This document shows positions 37,098 to 49,175 of a stretch of 64,000 nucleotides of DNA, in pieces (position 1 is the first letter of the stretch; each line of letters starts with the position of its first letter). The notes beneath the pieces are model-generated. The model did no database searches, had not been told where the DNA came from, and worked only from the letters and a program-made list of their open reading frames with translations. Source of the stretch: Thunnus maccoyii (Eukaryota > Chordata > Actinopteri > Scombriformes > Scombridae). The translations under genes were made by a program, and so were the position numbers. The stretch covers positions 310,001 through 374,000 of the forward strand of contig NC_056554.1 of NCBI RefSeq assembly GCF_910596095.1. The letters run 5' to 3'.

Positions 37098-37950
37098 TAA
37101 GTGAAATGTCTCAACAACTATTGGATGGATTGCTATGAAATAACAGGAAGTGAAACATCTAGCCCACTGGGTTAAAGGGCACCAAACTTCAGACTGCCCT
37201 CTTGTATAGTATTTATTTGTTTAGTCTTCTTGCTCAGACACAGATGTGTATCTCTTGCAAGACACTGACAGCAAACTTATCAAGGTTCTGAGACATAACT
37301 GAGTGTATAACTGTACACACTCACAAAAACACTGATTCATAGGCCCTCATGGGTGGTGCAAAAGTAGTCAAGAGACAGTGAGTCATTGTCCTCGAGATAA
37401 AGGTACAAAAGAAGGGGTGAGGTGGAGGTAAATCAATCAGGACTTGATGTGCAAATGAAAGTAGCACCAACATACTGTGTCTACTGCTGTAATGCTGGAT
37501 TTCACAGCTCCATGTTTGAGGTGGTATAAGTTTCAACAAGACTAAGAGTCTGCAGCCATGCTAGCAGCTTTGTGAGGTTTTTGTACTTAGATACAGTGGT
37601 GCCTTGAGATGATCCTTCAGTACTTTGAGATGCATCAGCATGCTAACATGCTTGATAGTTATCGTAGTTTAGCATTTTAGCATGCTAACATTTGATAATT
37701 TGCGCTAAACACAATTTAAAACTGATGTTGATGGAAATGTCATTAGTTTTGCAGGTATTTGGTAATGAACTGATGTATATGATCAATTTTGACCACGTGG
37801 TGGTGATAGACGAAATCACAGGATCTCCAAAGTGATTGAAATTCATGAGTGTCTATACAAAATTTTATAGCAATTCATCAAATAGTTAGAATATTTCAGT
37901 CTGTACAGTCTGTACAAAGTGGTGGATCGACTGACTGACATCCTTATAGC
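37098..37950 (-). repeat. Abundant teleost dispersed repeat, broken copy
   Basis: Pieces include TGTCTCAACAACTATTGGAT (37109), the ATGCTAACATGCT cluster (37637-37690), and ACAAAATTTTATAGCAATTC with GTGGTGGATCGACTGACTGA (37858-37940). These words occur together in a very common fish repeat that predicts no protein here. Confidence 0.5.
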
Positions 37951-37954
37951 CTTG

Positions 37955-38097
37955 ATTGGCTGGGAGTTAGGCAGAGTCACGTACTGCCAAGATGGCGACG
38001 GCGGGAGTGGCTCACTTTGAGCTTCAAAACAGCTCTTCAGAAACCAACGGGTGACGTCACGGTAACTACGTCCATATTTTTATACAGTCTATGGCTA
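37955..38097 (-). repeat. Truncated copy of the 47.2-kb repeat, inverted
   Basis: Its complement starts CCATAGACTGTATAAAAATA and ends in CCCAGCCAATCAA, as does 47191-47333 on the plus strand. Identity by eye is about 90 percent over 140 bases. Confidence 0.85.
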
Positions 38098-38655
38098 ACA
38101 ACTTGAAGGGGACAAAGAGGAACAGGCTCGATAAACTGACTTGGTTCCCCAGCAGTCTGGCAAGTATGGCACATCCTGACATACTTTGAAACATCACGCT
38201 TCAACAGAGATCAAAAGAAGCAGCGCAGGACACATTGATACATTGTCTTTATCTCCAATTGTCCACGATCATCATGCACAGTTTGCAATACTACATCACG
38301 GAAATTACTCAGCACAACAAACTGAAAACTAACTTCCCACTTTTTCACCGGCAAATCCTCCTCAGGAAAGTATGCGTGTGCCACATCTCTTATTTTTTCT
38401 ACTGGCAAATCTATCCCACAACAAAGAGGAATCAGCCTTCTGGGGTCCGTTTCACAAAGCAGGTTCAACAAACTCTGAGTCTAATCCTGAACTCTGAGTT
38501 GATCTACTCTGAGATAAGAAACTCTGAGTTTCCGGTTCCAGAACAGCTGATTTGAGTCAGTTTATTCAACTCGGAGTAGTTTCACCTGGAGTTAAGCGCG
38601 TGCACCACAACTATAAAAAGCCAGCATCAATGGAGCCCCGATTCAACGAGTCACC

Positions 38656-39300
38656 ATGGCAACGGGGAAGAGGAGGGCTGCGTTTTTCGCCCCACCAGAA
38701 TTAGAAATCTTAATGCGATAATACGGCGAGTTTGAACATGTTTTCAAAAAGAAGTGCAACACCACTGCAGCTGCAAAAGAGAGGGAGACGGCTGCTGCTC
38801 GGGTCAATGCGTAAGTTTAAATGTAGTACTTTGCAATCACAATAATATTACAGAGGAAAACTGCTTGATTGGTCGCCTATTAATTTATTTTATTTAGGTC
38901 CAATCCCGCGAGGGAGAAGCGCACTTGGCAGCAGTTTAGGATAAAATATAAAAACATTGTTCAAACAGGTGAGACCTCGGCATAATCTCATGGGGGTACC
39001 TCACTTTGATCATGTTTTACATTGTAAAGTAAATATTAAGTGGCTGTTTGACTGTGCAGTTGTTTTATCCCCAACATAATGCTGGTTTCACACACATAAA
39101 TGTCTTCTCATCTACATCATGTTCTGTTAAATAATTAATCCTATTTAAATTAACACAGACTTCTACTCAGCCAACAGAAAGAAGGCAGATGTCCGTAAAA
39201 CGGGTGGTGGCCGAGCACCGCCACCTCTAACGGAGGCAGGGGAGCTGGCCCTAAGCCAGAATTTAGGAAGGCCAGTGGCTGGCCCCGACACTGTACAAAA
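38656..39300 (+). pseudogene. Harbinger Myb/SANT-like DNA-binding protein, disabled
   Basis: Three exons: 38656-38810, 38898-38968 and 39159 to about 39300, with GTAAGT and GTGAGA donors. It encodes MATGKRRAAFFAPPELEILM, a stop (TAA at 38719), YGEFEHVFKKKCNTTAAAKE, then REKRTWQQFRIKYKNIVQT and RKKADVRKTGGGRAPPPLTE. The family partners the transposase for end binding and nuclear import. The in-frame stop and the lost 3' end make it non-functional. Confidence 0.8.
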
Positions 39301-39301
39301 A

Positions 39302-39578
39302 ACTTCCGTTTGCAAAGAAACGCAGCGCAACACACAATATCTGCTGGGATGTGAGAGAATTGATTACGATTAGTAATGTTGCAAATGTAAGGACGGATTA
39401 GGTTGTGTATGTAGATGATGGACTGTGACGTGAAATGGTACCGCTCAAAAAGATAATTGTCTGGAAATGCTAGAACATCTATGTGCGGTCTGATAACCAT
39501 CTCTCAACGAATATTTAATTCTCTGCGCAGTAATGCTGCACCTTCATCCACGGGATCGTTATCAAAAGGACATGCCAT
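39302..39578 (-). pseudogene. Harbinger transposase N-terminal remnant
   Basis: Minus strand from ATG at 39578: MACPFDNDPVDEGAALLRRE, LNIR, a TGA stop, then EMVIRPHIDVLAFPDNYLFE, RYHFTSQSIIYIHNLIRPYI. This is the N-terminal part of a HARBI1-type transposase. The DDE catalytic domain is deleted. The TGA probably came from a CGA by CpG decay. Confidence 0.82.
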
Positions 39579-40199
39579 GTTAGTGAAAAATGTTACTGTG
39601 TCTAATGGACTTCTAATATACTGACTCTGATTTTTTTAAATGATTTTTTTAAATGACAGACGGCAGAACTAGGCTACGCCAAAACTCGCCTGCTGACTGA
39701 ATGAATGAGGAAATCAAATGGAGTGTGTGGCTCTGAAAGAGGGCGGAGACTGAGAGAAACTCGAGGTTCATTGAGAAAAACCTGGTCCCGACCAGGTTAG
39801 GTTCATAGAGTCTGTTACTACGGTAACTGACCGAGAGCTTAAGTTACCCCTCTCTGTGAAACAGGCTAGAGTTATCCCTCTTTCTCTGGTTTGAGTTACC
39901 TCCCTTTTTGAAACGGAAAACTCAGAGTTTCCCTCATTTCAGGGTTAACAGACCCTGAGTTTTCACTAAACCTGCTTTGTGAAACGGACCCCTGATTCTG
40001 CACCCTCTCCTCCCTCGAAACAGGTGGAGGAAGATCAGGCAGTTTTGGGAATCAGGCCAGAACCAGAACCAGTACTCATATCCACACACAACGGTCTCTG
40101 CTCCAAAATGCGAAGGCAAAGGTGAATGACGCAGAGGTGATGGTGAAAACACTTAGTTCTTAACTTCAGTAGTGGACAGAGCTCCTTACTATGACGCAA

Positions 40200-42450
40200 G
40201 TTCAACATACTCAGGATATCGTTTTGTTAGCTGGCTTTACTGAGCCTAACACTTGCCATCCAGTAACCAGTACTATGAAGCTGGCAATCAATTAGCTCAG
40301 TCAACTTGGGGTTTTCCTATCCTGCTACGAGTACATTCATGTGAATGAGGTGGGGTTGTTAATTACAAGTGACATCATCAGAACCATGAATGAAATACTT
40401 TAGTGATCCCAAGTATCTGCGGAAAACTTCTGTTTAAGGGACAGCAAAAAGTCATATTTGGCAAAGTGAAATATAAACGAAAGTCTGTAATCATGTAACA
40501 GAATAAGAAGATGTAGAAATAGAAATAATTTCCAAATATTAAGAGTACACTAAGTCTTAAAATACACGTAGTTATTATTATATGTGACTTAATGAAGAAT
40601 GAATGAAGAAACCATTCTGAATATGTCACATAAAAAACTTATAAATAATGCCAGACTGTTTGTGCTACTGAAGGAAAGAGTGGAGACATAGTTAATGACT
40701 TATGAGGTCTATCTGACCCAAATGTTGTATTTATAATCATGGGAGCCAATTAACAGTGGATATTGCTCTTTTATTTATCACTTTATTGTAAACTCACTTT
40801 TGTCAATGTCAGGATCCTGTAGGAATGATGACTATTTTGATTGACAGATTATTATCTGATCCTCTGATCAGATCACATCTGGTACCTACACCATCTCCAA
40901 TGCAAACCAATGCATGAAGTCACACCTTGCCACGTTCATCTTTATATACAGGGTATGATGTAACCAGAGGTGTTGAGAAGCAAATAAAACAAATTCGCCA
41001 ACATGTTTAAAAATAAGTTTTCTTACCTAAAACATGATTTCACAACTTGATGTCAATCAGAATGATGTCACAAAACATAGGGATCCATTGCCAAACAGGA
41101 CAATTACAATCAGCAAAACAGAGTGATCAAAAAAATGAACTCAGGCTCAAGGCACAAGGCTCAGAATGGACATTTTTAGGGTTTTTTTCATAAAAAGCAT
41201 GAACATGTATACTAATACTACTATGCTACTCACATGCAAAATGATGGCATTTCTGATGGCCTTATTTGTCCAGAAAAAAACAATGTATGGCATACCTGGC
41301 TGACACATATAGTGACCATGCAATAAGCTTATAAATGAGGGGATTTAGGCCTTTCTGCTTTGTGGGACAGCTAATAATGAAGACAGAGAAGGCAGAGACA
41401 TGCATCACAGACCTCCTCACCATAATCATGCAGTATTGGTCTATATGGCTCAAGAACTTAAATCTACCTATGGTTACCTGTTTACCTGACAAGTGACCTT
41501 TGGTGGTCATGTGAGCAATAAATGTCATTTCTGCAGGAAGCAGAAAGAAAGACTGTGTAGCTATCACAGTTTTATAAGTAGGATGACCATATTTTCAAAC
41601 CCCCATACCAGGACCCTTAAGCGTATATTACCACAAGTTCATGCACGCGCACATGTACGCACCATCGGCGTTTTCATCAGGATGAGGGACAATTATTTCA
41701 GCGCTTAGCACACCTACCAGGAGTATCCAGATGGCTGTCACCGGCGTTTGCCCCATTGAAGTAGGTTGCAGAGGTGCTAATTCCCACTTGTAGCAGACTT
41801 GCCAACCTGTACGTCAAGTCCAACAGCAAGAGGCAGCAGCTTGTAGCCTGCCAAAAAGCAATAGAAGAAGGAGAAGAGAAGAGTTCGACCAATCATAGCA
41901 CCGGATTCATTCTTCCAGCCTTCACCCAAATATATGGTCCATACATCCATGATATGGTCATACTTGACAAATACGTAATGACATTACAAGAGATTGCAAA
42001 TCGAAAGCAACATTTCAATGATTTTAACCCTCTCGATCCCCCTTCTCACTCCAGCTGGCTATTTCCTCAAGTGAGGACTCTACTTTTAACTCCTTTGTAA
42101 ACGTAAACGGACTGGGGTGGATGTGAAAAGTTGAAATTGTAAATTGTGTTAAGTTAACGCCGACCTTCCAACTTTGGGAAAATATTTAACGTTAATAACT
42201 TGCTTGTTCACCAGGCATTTAAGGTGGCAAAGTAATGTTAGGATATATTGTCCTTATGTCGCAGATTGTAAAACGTGACTTTTTCATAGTGTGTATTCAC
42301 AATTATTTTTGCAGCCAAACCTGTTACTGTAATGAGAGGAGCAGTGGCACAATGGAAAAAAAAGTGAGTTAATGTGCCACAGAAATAACGTTAACATCAC
42401 CTAGAAAGTTACTAGGAGGCATGTGTGCACAGGTGTGTGTAAAAGGCAGA
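40200..42450. other. Intergenic sequence, no gene recognised
   Basis: The frame at 41774-42100 is open for about 108 codons but has no recognisable motif. A phrase at 41580 (GGATGACCATATTTTCAAAC) resembles a fish DNA-transposon piece. Confidence 0.4.
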
Positions 42451-42463
42451 ATGGGCCTGTTTC

Positions 42464-42475
42464 CTGTTAGGTGTG

Positions 42476-42511
<36 letters not shown>
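42464..42511. repeat. (TG)n microsatellite
   Basis: About 23 TG units with one TTTG interruption. Confidence 0.95.
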
Positions 42512-42636
42512 GGCACTGTAGTCTATAACTTTGCCTATTCTGAGAAAATTTTCTGAGAAAAATTTCAAGGAAACACCCCCTCACTGCAAATTAAGTACAA
42601 TATTTAAGGAGGGATGTAATTGTGTTGTCTGCTTTT

Positions 42637-42790
42637 GTGGTTATGTTTTGTTATTTGTTGTTGTGTTTTGTTATTTGCTGTTGTGTTTTGTTATTTGTGG
42701 TTGTGTTTTGTGATTTGTTGTTGTGTTTTTTGATTTGCTGTTGTGTTTTGTCATTTGTCATTGTGTTTTCCTATTTGTCGTTGTGATTTG
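42637..42790. repeat. Short-period minisatellite, unit about 20-21 bp
   Basis: Seven to eight units of TTGTGTTTTGTTATTTGTTG with point changes, drifting towards the right end (GTCATTTGTCATTGTG). Confidence 0.85.
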
Positions 42791-43349
42791 CACTTCAGGG
42801 CCACCGTAGAGAACTGTTGTATTAACCAGCTCTAAAATATTTATTTAATTGTAGCTACAAAATAGTCTGGTTTGGGTTTTACAGCTACATCGTCATCATC
42901 TTTTCAAATTAGCTGAAAATCATTGAAAATTTTCAAAAATCAAATTGGCTTAAAGTTTGATTATTGTGGAGGTTTAAAAAATATAAACTATACAAATGCA
43001 GCAGTAGTGGGAGGTTAGTGTTTGGCCATCTTAATATGATCTTTTATATCGGTATTTCCACTGTACGTGACCGAAAATGTACTCTTGCAGTGTGTACGCA
43101 GCATTTTCATTGGCAGGCACTTGATGAAGCAAGGAGTAAGTGTCCTGGAGCTCTTTAGATAAGACCGACTCTCTCTTCAGCCATGAGAGCTAGCCGTTAG
43201 CATAGACCACTGACAGGCTCTGTTAGAAAGAGCCGCAAGCATCATAGGCAAGCAACAGTCTTGACAACGATATTGATAGACACACATACAGACAAATCAG
43301 TGTTGAATTCAGATGTGTGGTGCCTTGTTTATGGTTTTATATTGGGTTA

Positions 43350-46300
43350 GGTAATAATGAAGTGGGACAGAACATGATAAAGGCCTATGTAACTGCTGAA
43401 AACAAGTATAATATAATTATTGTGGTGAAAACTGGGACAATTTGGTAGTGAATGTAAAACAAAAACAAGACATTTTAGTGTTTTACAGGTATTTGTTGGG
43501 ATTTGGCACACCCAGCTTGAAACTGGAACGATCCTGGACAAACTGGGACATCTGGTCTCCGTATTTATAACACCTTTTAGGCAGGGGGTCAAGATGGATG
43601 GACGGGCATAGAAAGCATATGACTTTGACATCAGAGACCACAGCTTGTATCCAACTCCTACCAACAGTAAACATTGGCTTCCTTTAATCATGGCCACCAT
43701 CTTTCTCTTACTTCAACCAAGTAGTTTTAGCTGCCTAAAATGAATTAGACTTTAACCATAAAAGTGGCAGATCATAGGAATTATTTTGGAAGTTGGAAGA
43801 TTTGCTGAACCAACATTTGAATATGAGCTTTCTTGACCCTGGAAATTGCAGCTTGTCAAGAAAATTCTCATCAAAAAGTCCAACTTACCTTGCCTGAAAG
43901 CGTAAACTTTAAAGAAAATTCAAATCAATCAAACATGTGCTTTTTAACTAAACAAGCAGTACAAAACTGATCTTCCGAAGTACATTGATAATTCCAATTC
44001 TAGTCACTCCCTCTACATCCTGTGTTGCTGTTTTGTGAATAAACCACGCCATCCAAGGAAACATTGGGTGGATCTGGGCAAGATGCAGGTCCATGCCAAG
44101 TCCAGACCATTGCTAAGATGCCAAGAGTCCAAAATGTGTTATCTGTGAAATCACTGAAGGGCTTATCTGGATTTAGGCTTGTTACAGCGTTAGAGAACAG
44201 GAATGTGAAGTGTTCCAGACTCTTTGTGTTTATGTGTTTTATCTTGTTTTATCAGCAGGAGCTGGTCAGGTTATGTAACTGTGTTCAATTCAAGTATGTT
44301 CATGAATGCAGTGTACCAATCTTCTGTCTGTACAGACAGTCTGGTTCACCATAACCTCACCCACTTACTCACTCCAACCACATGCAGGTAAACACAGACC
44401 AAACAGTAGAATTTTCCTTTTACCTCCTGCCTTGTGGTTTACCATCATATACTGTACATCCTGTTGCTTATACACTGAACTCTCTGCTCACAACAACAAA
44501 GGAAGGATTATGTAACAAAGTCAGTTTAGGCCTGCAGTATATAACAATATTTTGAAGGCCCAATTAGTGTCTTGGGTGGATAGGTTGAGCGGTGCCACTA
44601 GGCGTCATAAGATGACATCAACATCACACAGTCGTCATATATAAGTTTAACAGTGACACACTGTTTCACATATGATACTGACTTTATTTATCAGTACTTA
44701 TGAGTTGACTACCTTAGTATATGTCTTTTCTGGTTTCCTGTCCTGACAGGGCATTCTCCAGAAAAAGAGAACCCAGCCCTAGTGACTTCAATTCTATTGT
44801 AGAATGGGTAACTGTTCAGAATTAATTCAACAGAATGTATAACTTAAGTCACTTTCACTCCTGTAGTTTCGTTCAGATGGTCTGAATCCATTGTAGTCTT
44901 TATATCTTGTATTGTAATATTATGGGGGGATAGTTACTGTGTGGCTGCTAGGTTTCACTCACTTTTTAATGAAGACCTGATAAAATACACAACAAACCCT
45001 AGCTTCTCACTTTCTGATGTATCAAATAAAACCCATGCTGGAGTGCATATGGTTAAATAAACATACATTACTCATTATGCCAACAGCAAACACTATGTTA
45101 CGGTTTGTAAATAAAATGCGCCTGACTCATGGTTGGAAACAGGAAGGGAACAGTGGTTGAAACGGGAAGCAAACAATGGCTGTTATTGTTATTGTTAAAA
45201 TTACTGTATTACATGAACAATACACTAACAATCATTTGTGTAACTGTAACTGTATCGAGAATTTAGGAGTCTAGACTGTCAGTTTGAAAATGTTTTAATA
45301 TGGTTCAACATTTCACTTTGAACAATTAACTTGAAGCCTCATGGATTTGTCTGTCTGCACAAACCTAAAATGATTTTACAAAATACACTTAAGCAAATGA
45401 AATTAAAAAAAAGTTACTGCTTTCACGCACTGCAGTTCTTTAGTTTTTTTACAAAAATAATTTACAAACTTGTAACAGAATTTTGTTGAAAACATTACTT
45501 GACACTATATAATATAAAAACTGTATCCCTAACCCTTTATTCAAGGCTGACAGATGTAGGGTATTTTTGACAAAATATAAATGAAATTAAAACAAAACAA
45601 AATTCTGTTTGTCCACATGTATATGCTTTGTAAACGATAAAGTAATTTACCGTACAATTCTCTGGCATAGAAGACAGGTTTATGCTTTGAAAATGATTTG
45701 ACTATAATGCTTAGCCAAGCCTCACGTACTGACAGTTGGTTTTAAGGTTAATGAGAACTATAAAACTACAAAAGAGCAGACCACTACACTTAAAATTATT
45801 TCAAGTACTGTACTTCTTGACAGCTGTAATATCAAAATCTTTAGAACAGAAGATGTGCAAGCTTTCAATCTGAACAGTTTTTTCTCCATACTTTCAAATT
45901 CTTCAACGTCATCTATTCAAACTTTTTGCTTAATGGTACAAAGCAATTATTGCAAAGTTGTTATTTATTTTCCTCTTGACAGCCCACTGACCAAAGGCAG
46001 GTTGCAGCAGGAACCCAACATGTTAGGCATCATCACATTGCCTAAATATTGTACTGGGTAACCAAAATGCTTCAGCATTCATTATTGTAACTATGCCTGG
46101 TGACATAGTGAATACTTGCACTGCTAAATGGCGAACTACTATAGCTGGCAAGCTAACAGGTAACATGCTAGCTGGCTAGGAACATATTTGCACTAGCCAA
46201 CCACAAAAGACTGCCAAGCTAGCTTAGTCACTAACTGAACAATAAAGAAAATAACAGTTTGTAAAGAGAGGGACTACTGTATACAGTATTTGAACTATTG

Positions 46301-47180
46301 ACACCTGTCTATGACTGCCTGCAGACCATTCCTCTACTGTGGAACAGTTTATACTTCAGCAGAGCAAAGTTATATCACTGGATCTTGTGACACAACCTTA
46401 ACCTGCCTTCTTTTGGACTTTCTGGCTCTCTGTTTCCTTAAAGGTCAGCACCGTCAAGATGGTTTGCATTTGCTCATTGACACATAAATTAGCTTGCCAA
46501 AGTTCACAAAATTTTAACTGTATGCAAAGGCTGAAAGCTTTGCATGAGTTTACTTCACCTCTGAGAGTGGGTCTACTCGAAACATTGATTCCATTGAAGT
46601 GACTGCTTGACCAGAATGTGACAGGACGTGTCACACCAAGAGTCAGTACATGATGATTATGATGCTTGATGGGAACTCATATTACCTCATCACACTAGTG
46701 CAATTCCATTCAAGTCTTGTTTTTTACAACATACCACAGTCCTAATAAATTCCAAGACTAATAAGATAACCTTTCTTGCAGTCTCTACTGTGAACTCAGG
46801 AAGTGTGGCTATCGCTTCCACTTGATTCACTTCCTGTTTTCAATCCCATGAGGCATCTGCTGTTGTCTGATGTTACATGACAAAAGCAGGGCTTTTCCAG
46901 TTTGTTCTTTCTAGTGCAAACAGGGGGGCTCTACAATTGAGCCAGAGTTGCACAAACATCTCTCTGACAGAAACTAGCATCTTGCAAAAGCACATCAGTA
47001 CATCTTCCATGCGGATTGTGCGAACCCCAGGAGACTCCACTCCAAAAACTGATGCAGGCAATATTAAATATTTTTGTGTTCTGTTTTTCATTAAATAAAA
47101 ACAAGTCATGCAAATCAAATGACAAAATATGTTGTCTCTCCTTGCTTTTAAAAACGACCCAAAGCTTTCTCTGATCTGAT
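43350..47180. other. Intergenic sequence, no gene recognised
   Basis: AT-rich. Scattered open frames under 100 codons lack motifs or splice partners. No tandem repeat longer than a few units was seen. Confidence 0.45.
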
Positions 47181-47190
47181 GCAGGCAGGA

Positions 47191-47690
47191 ACCATAGACT
47201 GTATAAAAATATGGACGTAGTTACCGTGACGTCACTCGTTGGTTTCTGAAGAACGGTTTTGAAGCTCAAAGTGAGCCATTCTGGCTGTCACCATCTTGGC
47301 AGTGCGTGACTCTGCCTAACTCCCAGCCAATCAAAAAAGGGAAAAGAGGTGGGCCGAATGGCTGAAACAAGCCATGTAGCAGCTGGCGGACCTGTCACTC
47401 AAAGCAGCCAAATTTAAACTGGTGAGTTATAAAAAATTCACCCCCGTGCAGTTGTCATGAAAGGGGGAATTATCTATAGAGATCAAAACTGTTTTGTACT
47501 TTTTTGTACTTGGCTGTAAACATGTTTATTTCTGCTGTAAAGTTGGGCATTTTAACATGGGGGTCCATGGGGATTGACTCGCCTTTGGAGCCAGCCTCAA
47601 ATGGCCATTCAATGAACTGCAGTTTTTGGCACTTGCGCATTGGCTTCATTTTTCAGCCCTGGAGGTTGCCGCTTGGCAGGAACAGAGAAA
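47191..47690 (+). repeat. Dispersed teleost repeat, long copy
   Basis: Begins CCATAGACTGTATAAAAATA and runs through GTGAGCCATTCTGGC, CTAACTCCCAGCCAATCAA, GTTGGGCATTTTAACATGGG and CCTGGAGGTTGCCGCTTGG. The first 143 bases match 37955-38097 inverted. Confidence 0.75.
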
Positions 47691-48511
47691 TGTATTTGAT
47701 TGTTTCCTTATCTGCCATCACTATGGTTAAGGTTTGGTGAGGCACAGAAACTACTTTTTCAGGGAAATAACAGGGTTAGGAAAAACTTATTCATTAAGGT
47801 TGCTGGCTATTGTAAGTTGCATGCTTTGTTGAACCATCCATCCACTATAAAGTTTTGTGACTGTAACTCACTTATCTCTGCCCTTGCTCTGGACATTTCA
47901 CACAGCCACTAAAAGGTCCTTGTCTGTTAAATGTAAGCCTACTGTCATATTTAGGCATATTTAAGTGTGTTTGTTTTTCTTGGGAGGAGTGTCTTCAGGA
48001 AACATCCAAGCAGTCACATTTCCCAGAGGTTTTACTATGCCGAATTAAAGACTTATAACATCCTGTCCATCATTTGGCAGTGCTGTAGATGACAAAACTT
48101 TTGGTAAAAAGCAAAGACTAGCTTGACGTCAGATTCAGAGTTGAATTATAACCCATTAATTAAGTATTTGTTGTTGAACCGTCTGTAACACCATCGATTA
48201 TAGCTGGATTTAGAATGGAATATAATTTCTTTTAGAGATGCAGGGACTGAATTAAAGGGAGAAATATATTGTTACTTAACAATGACCTTAACATTAACCT
48301 GTTGTATTGTTGAGTTATCAAGGATACTTTAATGTTTTTGTGTTGATAAATTTTAAAGATATCATTAAAAGAAAGCCTTAACATGGTGACAGTGAGGAAA
48401 ATACTTCAGGCTCTGAAGTCCTCCAGTCCTCCAGCAAGCCAATAGCAAAGCTTCAAATTCTGGATTTCAAATTCCATTCATCCCTTGGGCAGTCTAAAAT
48501 CGTCTAAAAAA

Positions 48512-48544
48512 ATGTTTCGATTAAAAACTTTTTAATCGAAACAT
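48512..48544. repeat. Perfect 33-nt palindrome
   Basis: Arms ATGTTTCGATTAAAAA and its exact complement flank a single central C. It stands alone, with no T-run or gene around it that would make it a terminator. Confidence 0.95.
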
Positions 48545-49032
48545 CAAACAGTTATATAAAATAACACAATAACACAAATAACATAACAGCTCAGATAACT
48601 ACACAACGCAAAGACAATGATTCAAACAAGATGCAACTACTGTATGTGGTTTCAGTGATAGAAGCATCCATACCAACCACCACAGCAATGATAGAGAGCC
48701 TGAAAAAAATCTTCGTAACAACTGACAGACTAAACATCATATACATTCGCTGAACAAATCTGAAAATATTGCATTTTCCACTGAGAATAAAAGGAATGGC
48801 AGCCTTTTTTTTGTTTTTGCAGACAGAAGCTTGACAGTCACATGACGTGGATGCAGGCCAATAGAGAAGAATAGGCCAAAAAAACATCGGCATCTTTCAA
48901 TTTTAGAGCTTTTATTGTGAAACTAATACAATTTGCACTGTGGACCAATGTACGTATTACATATTTAGATGTGAGACTGGGTTGCTTATTTGCATGATGT
49001 ATCTTGCTACCAAGCTATTCTAGAGCTATTTT

Positions 49033-49175
49033 CAAGTCAAGTCAATTTTATTTGCATAGCCCAATATAACAAATCACAAATTTGCCTTCGGGGGGCTTTA
49101 CAATCTGTCCAGCAATCCAACATCATCTGTCCTTAGACCCTTGAATAAGAAAAAACTCCCTTAAAAAACCCTCCA
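49033..49175 (-). mobile_element. Non-LTR retrotransposon 3' end, second family
   Basis: AAGTCAATTTTATTTGCATA, then GGGGGCTTTACAATCTGTCC and CATCATCTGTCCTTAGACCC, ending AAAAACTCCCTT. This is recognisable as an abundant fish repeat, similar in style to but distinct from 27438-27665. Confidence 0.6.

Larger units (their letters stand above)
38442..39992. mobile_element. PIF/Harbinger-type DNA transposon, internally deleted, 1.55 kb
   Basis: Terminal inverted repeats GGGGTCCGTTTCACAAAGCA and TGCTTTGTGAAACGGACCCC are perfect over at least 20 bases, and the subterminal regions are rich in AACTCTGAGT/ACTCAGAGTT. It carries the two genes typical of the group, convergent: a Myb/SANT-like protein (plus) and the transposase (minus). 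A deletion near 39300 fuses their tails, so it cannot move by itself. Confidence 0.88.
38101..40160 (-). pseudogene. Ty3/Gypsy polyprotein remnant (integrase zinc-finger region), split by Harbinger
   Basis: Left of the Harbinger element the minus frame reads GIDLPVEKIRDVAHAYFPEE, VVLSNFRDVVLQTVHDDRGQ, then (next frame) a segment ending VRMCHTCQ. HDD-RG, the C-F-F tract and CHTCQ are the H2C2 zinc-binding domain at the start of a Gypsy-type integrase. Related sequence continues beyond the Harbinger insertion (39993 to about 40160) with frames ending in PPVSREERVQNQ, plausible but less certain. Several stops and frameshifts. No LTRs were found. Confidence 0.6.

Noticed and set aside
41774..42100. 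Plus-strand open frame of 108 codons
   Set aside because: No motif, composition or splice partner was recognised; the length is within chance expectation for AT-rich DNA.
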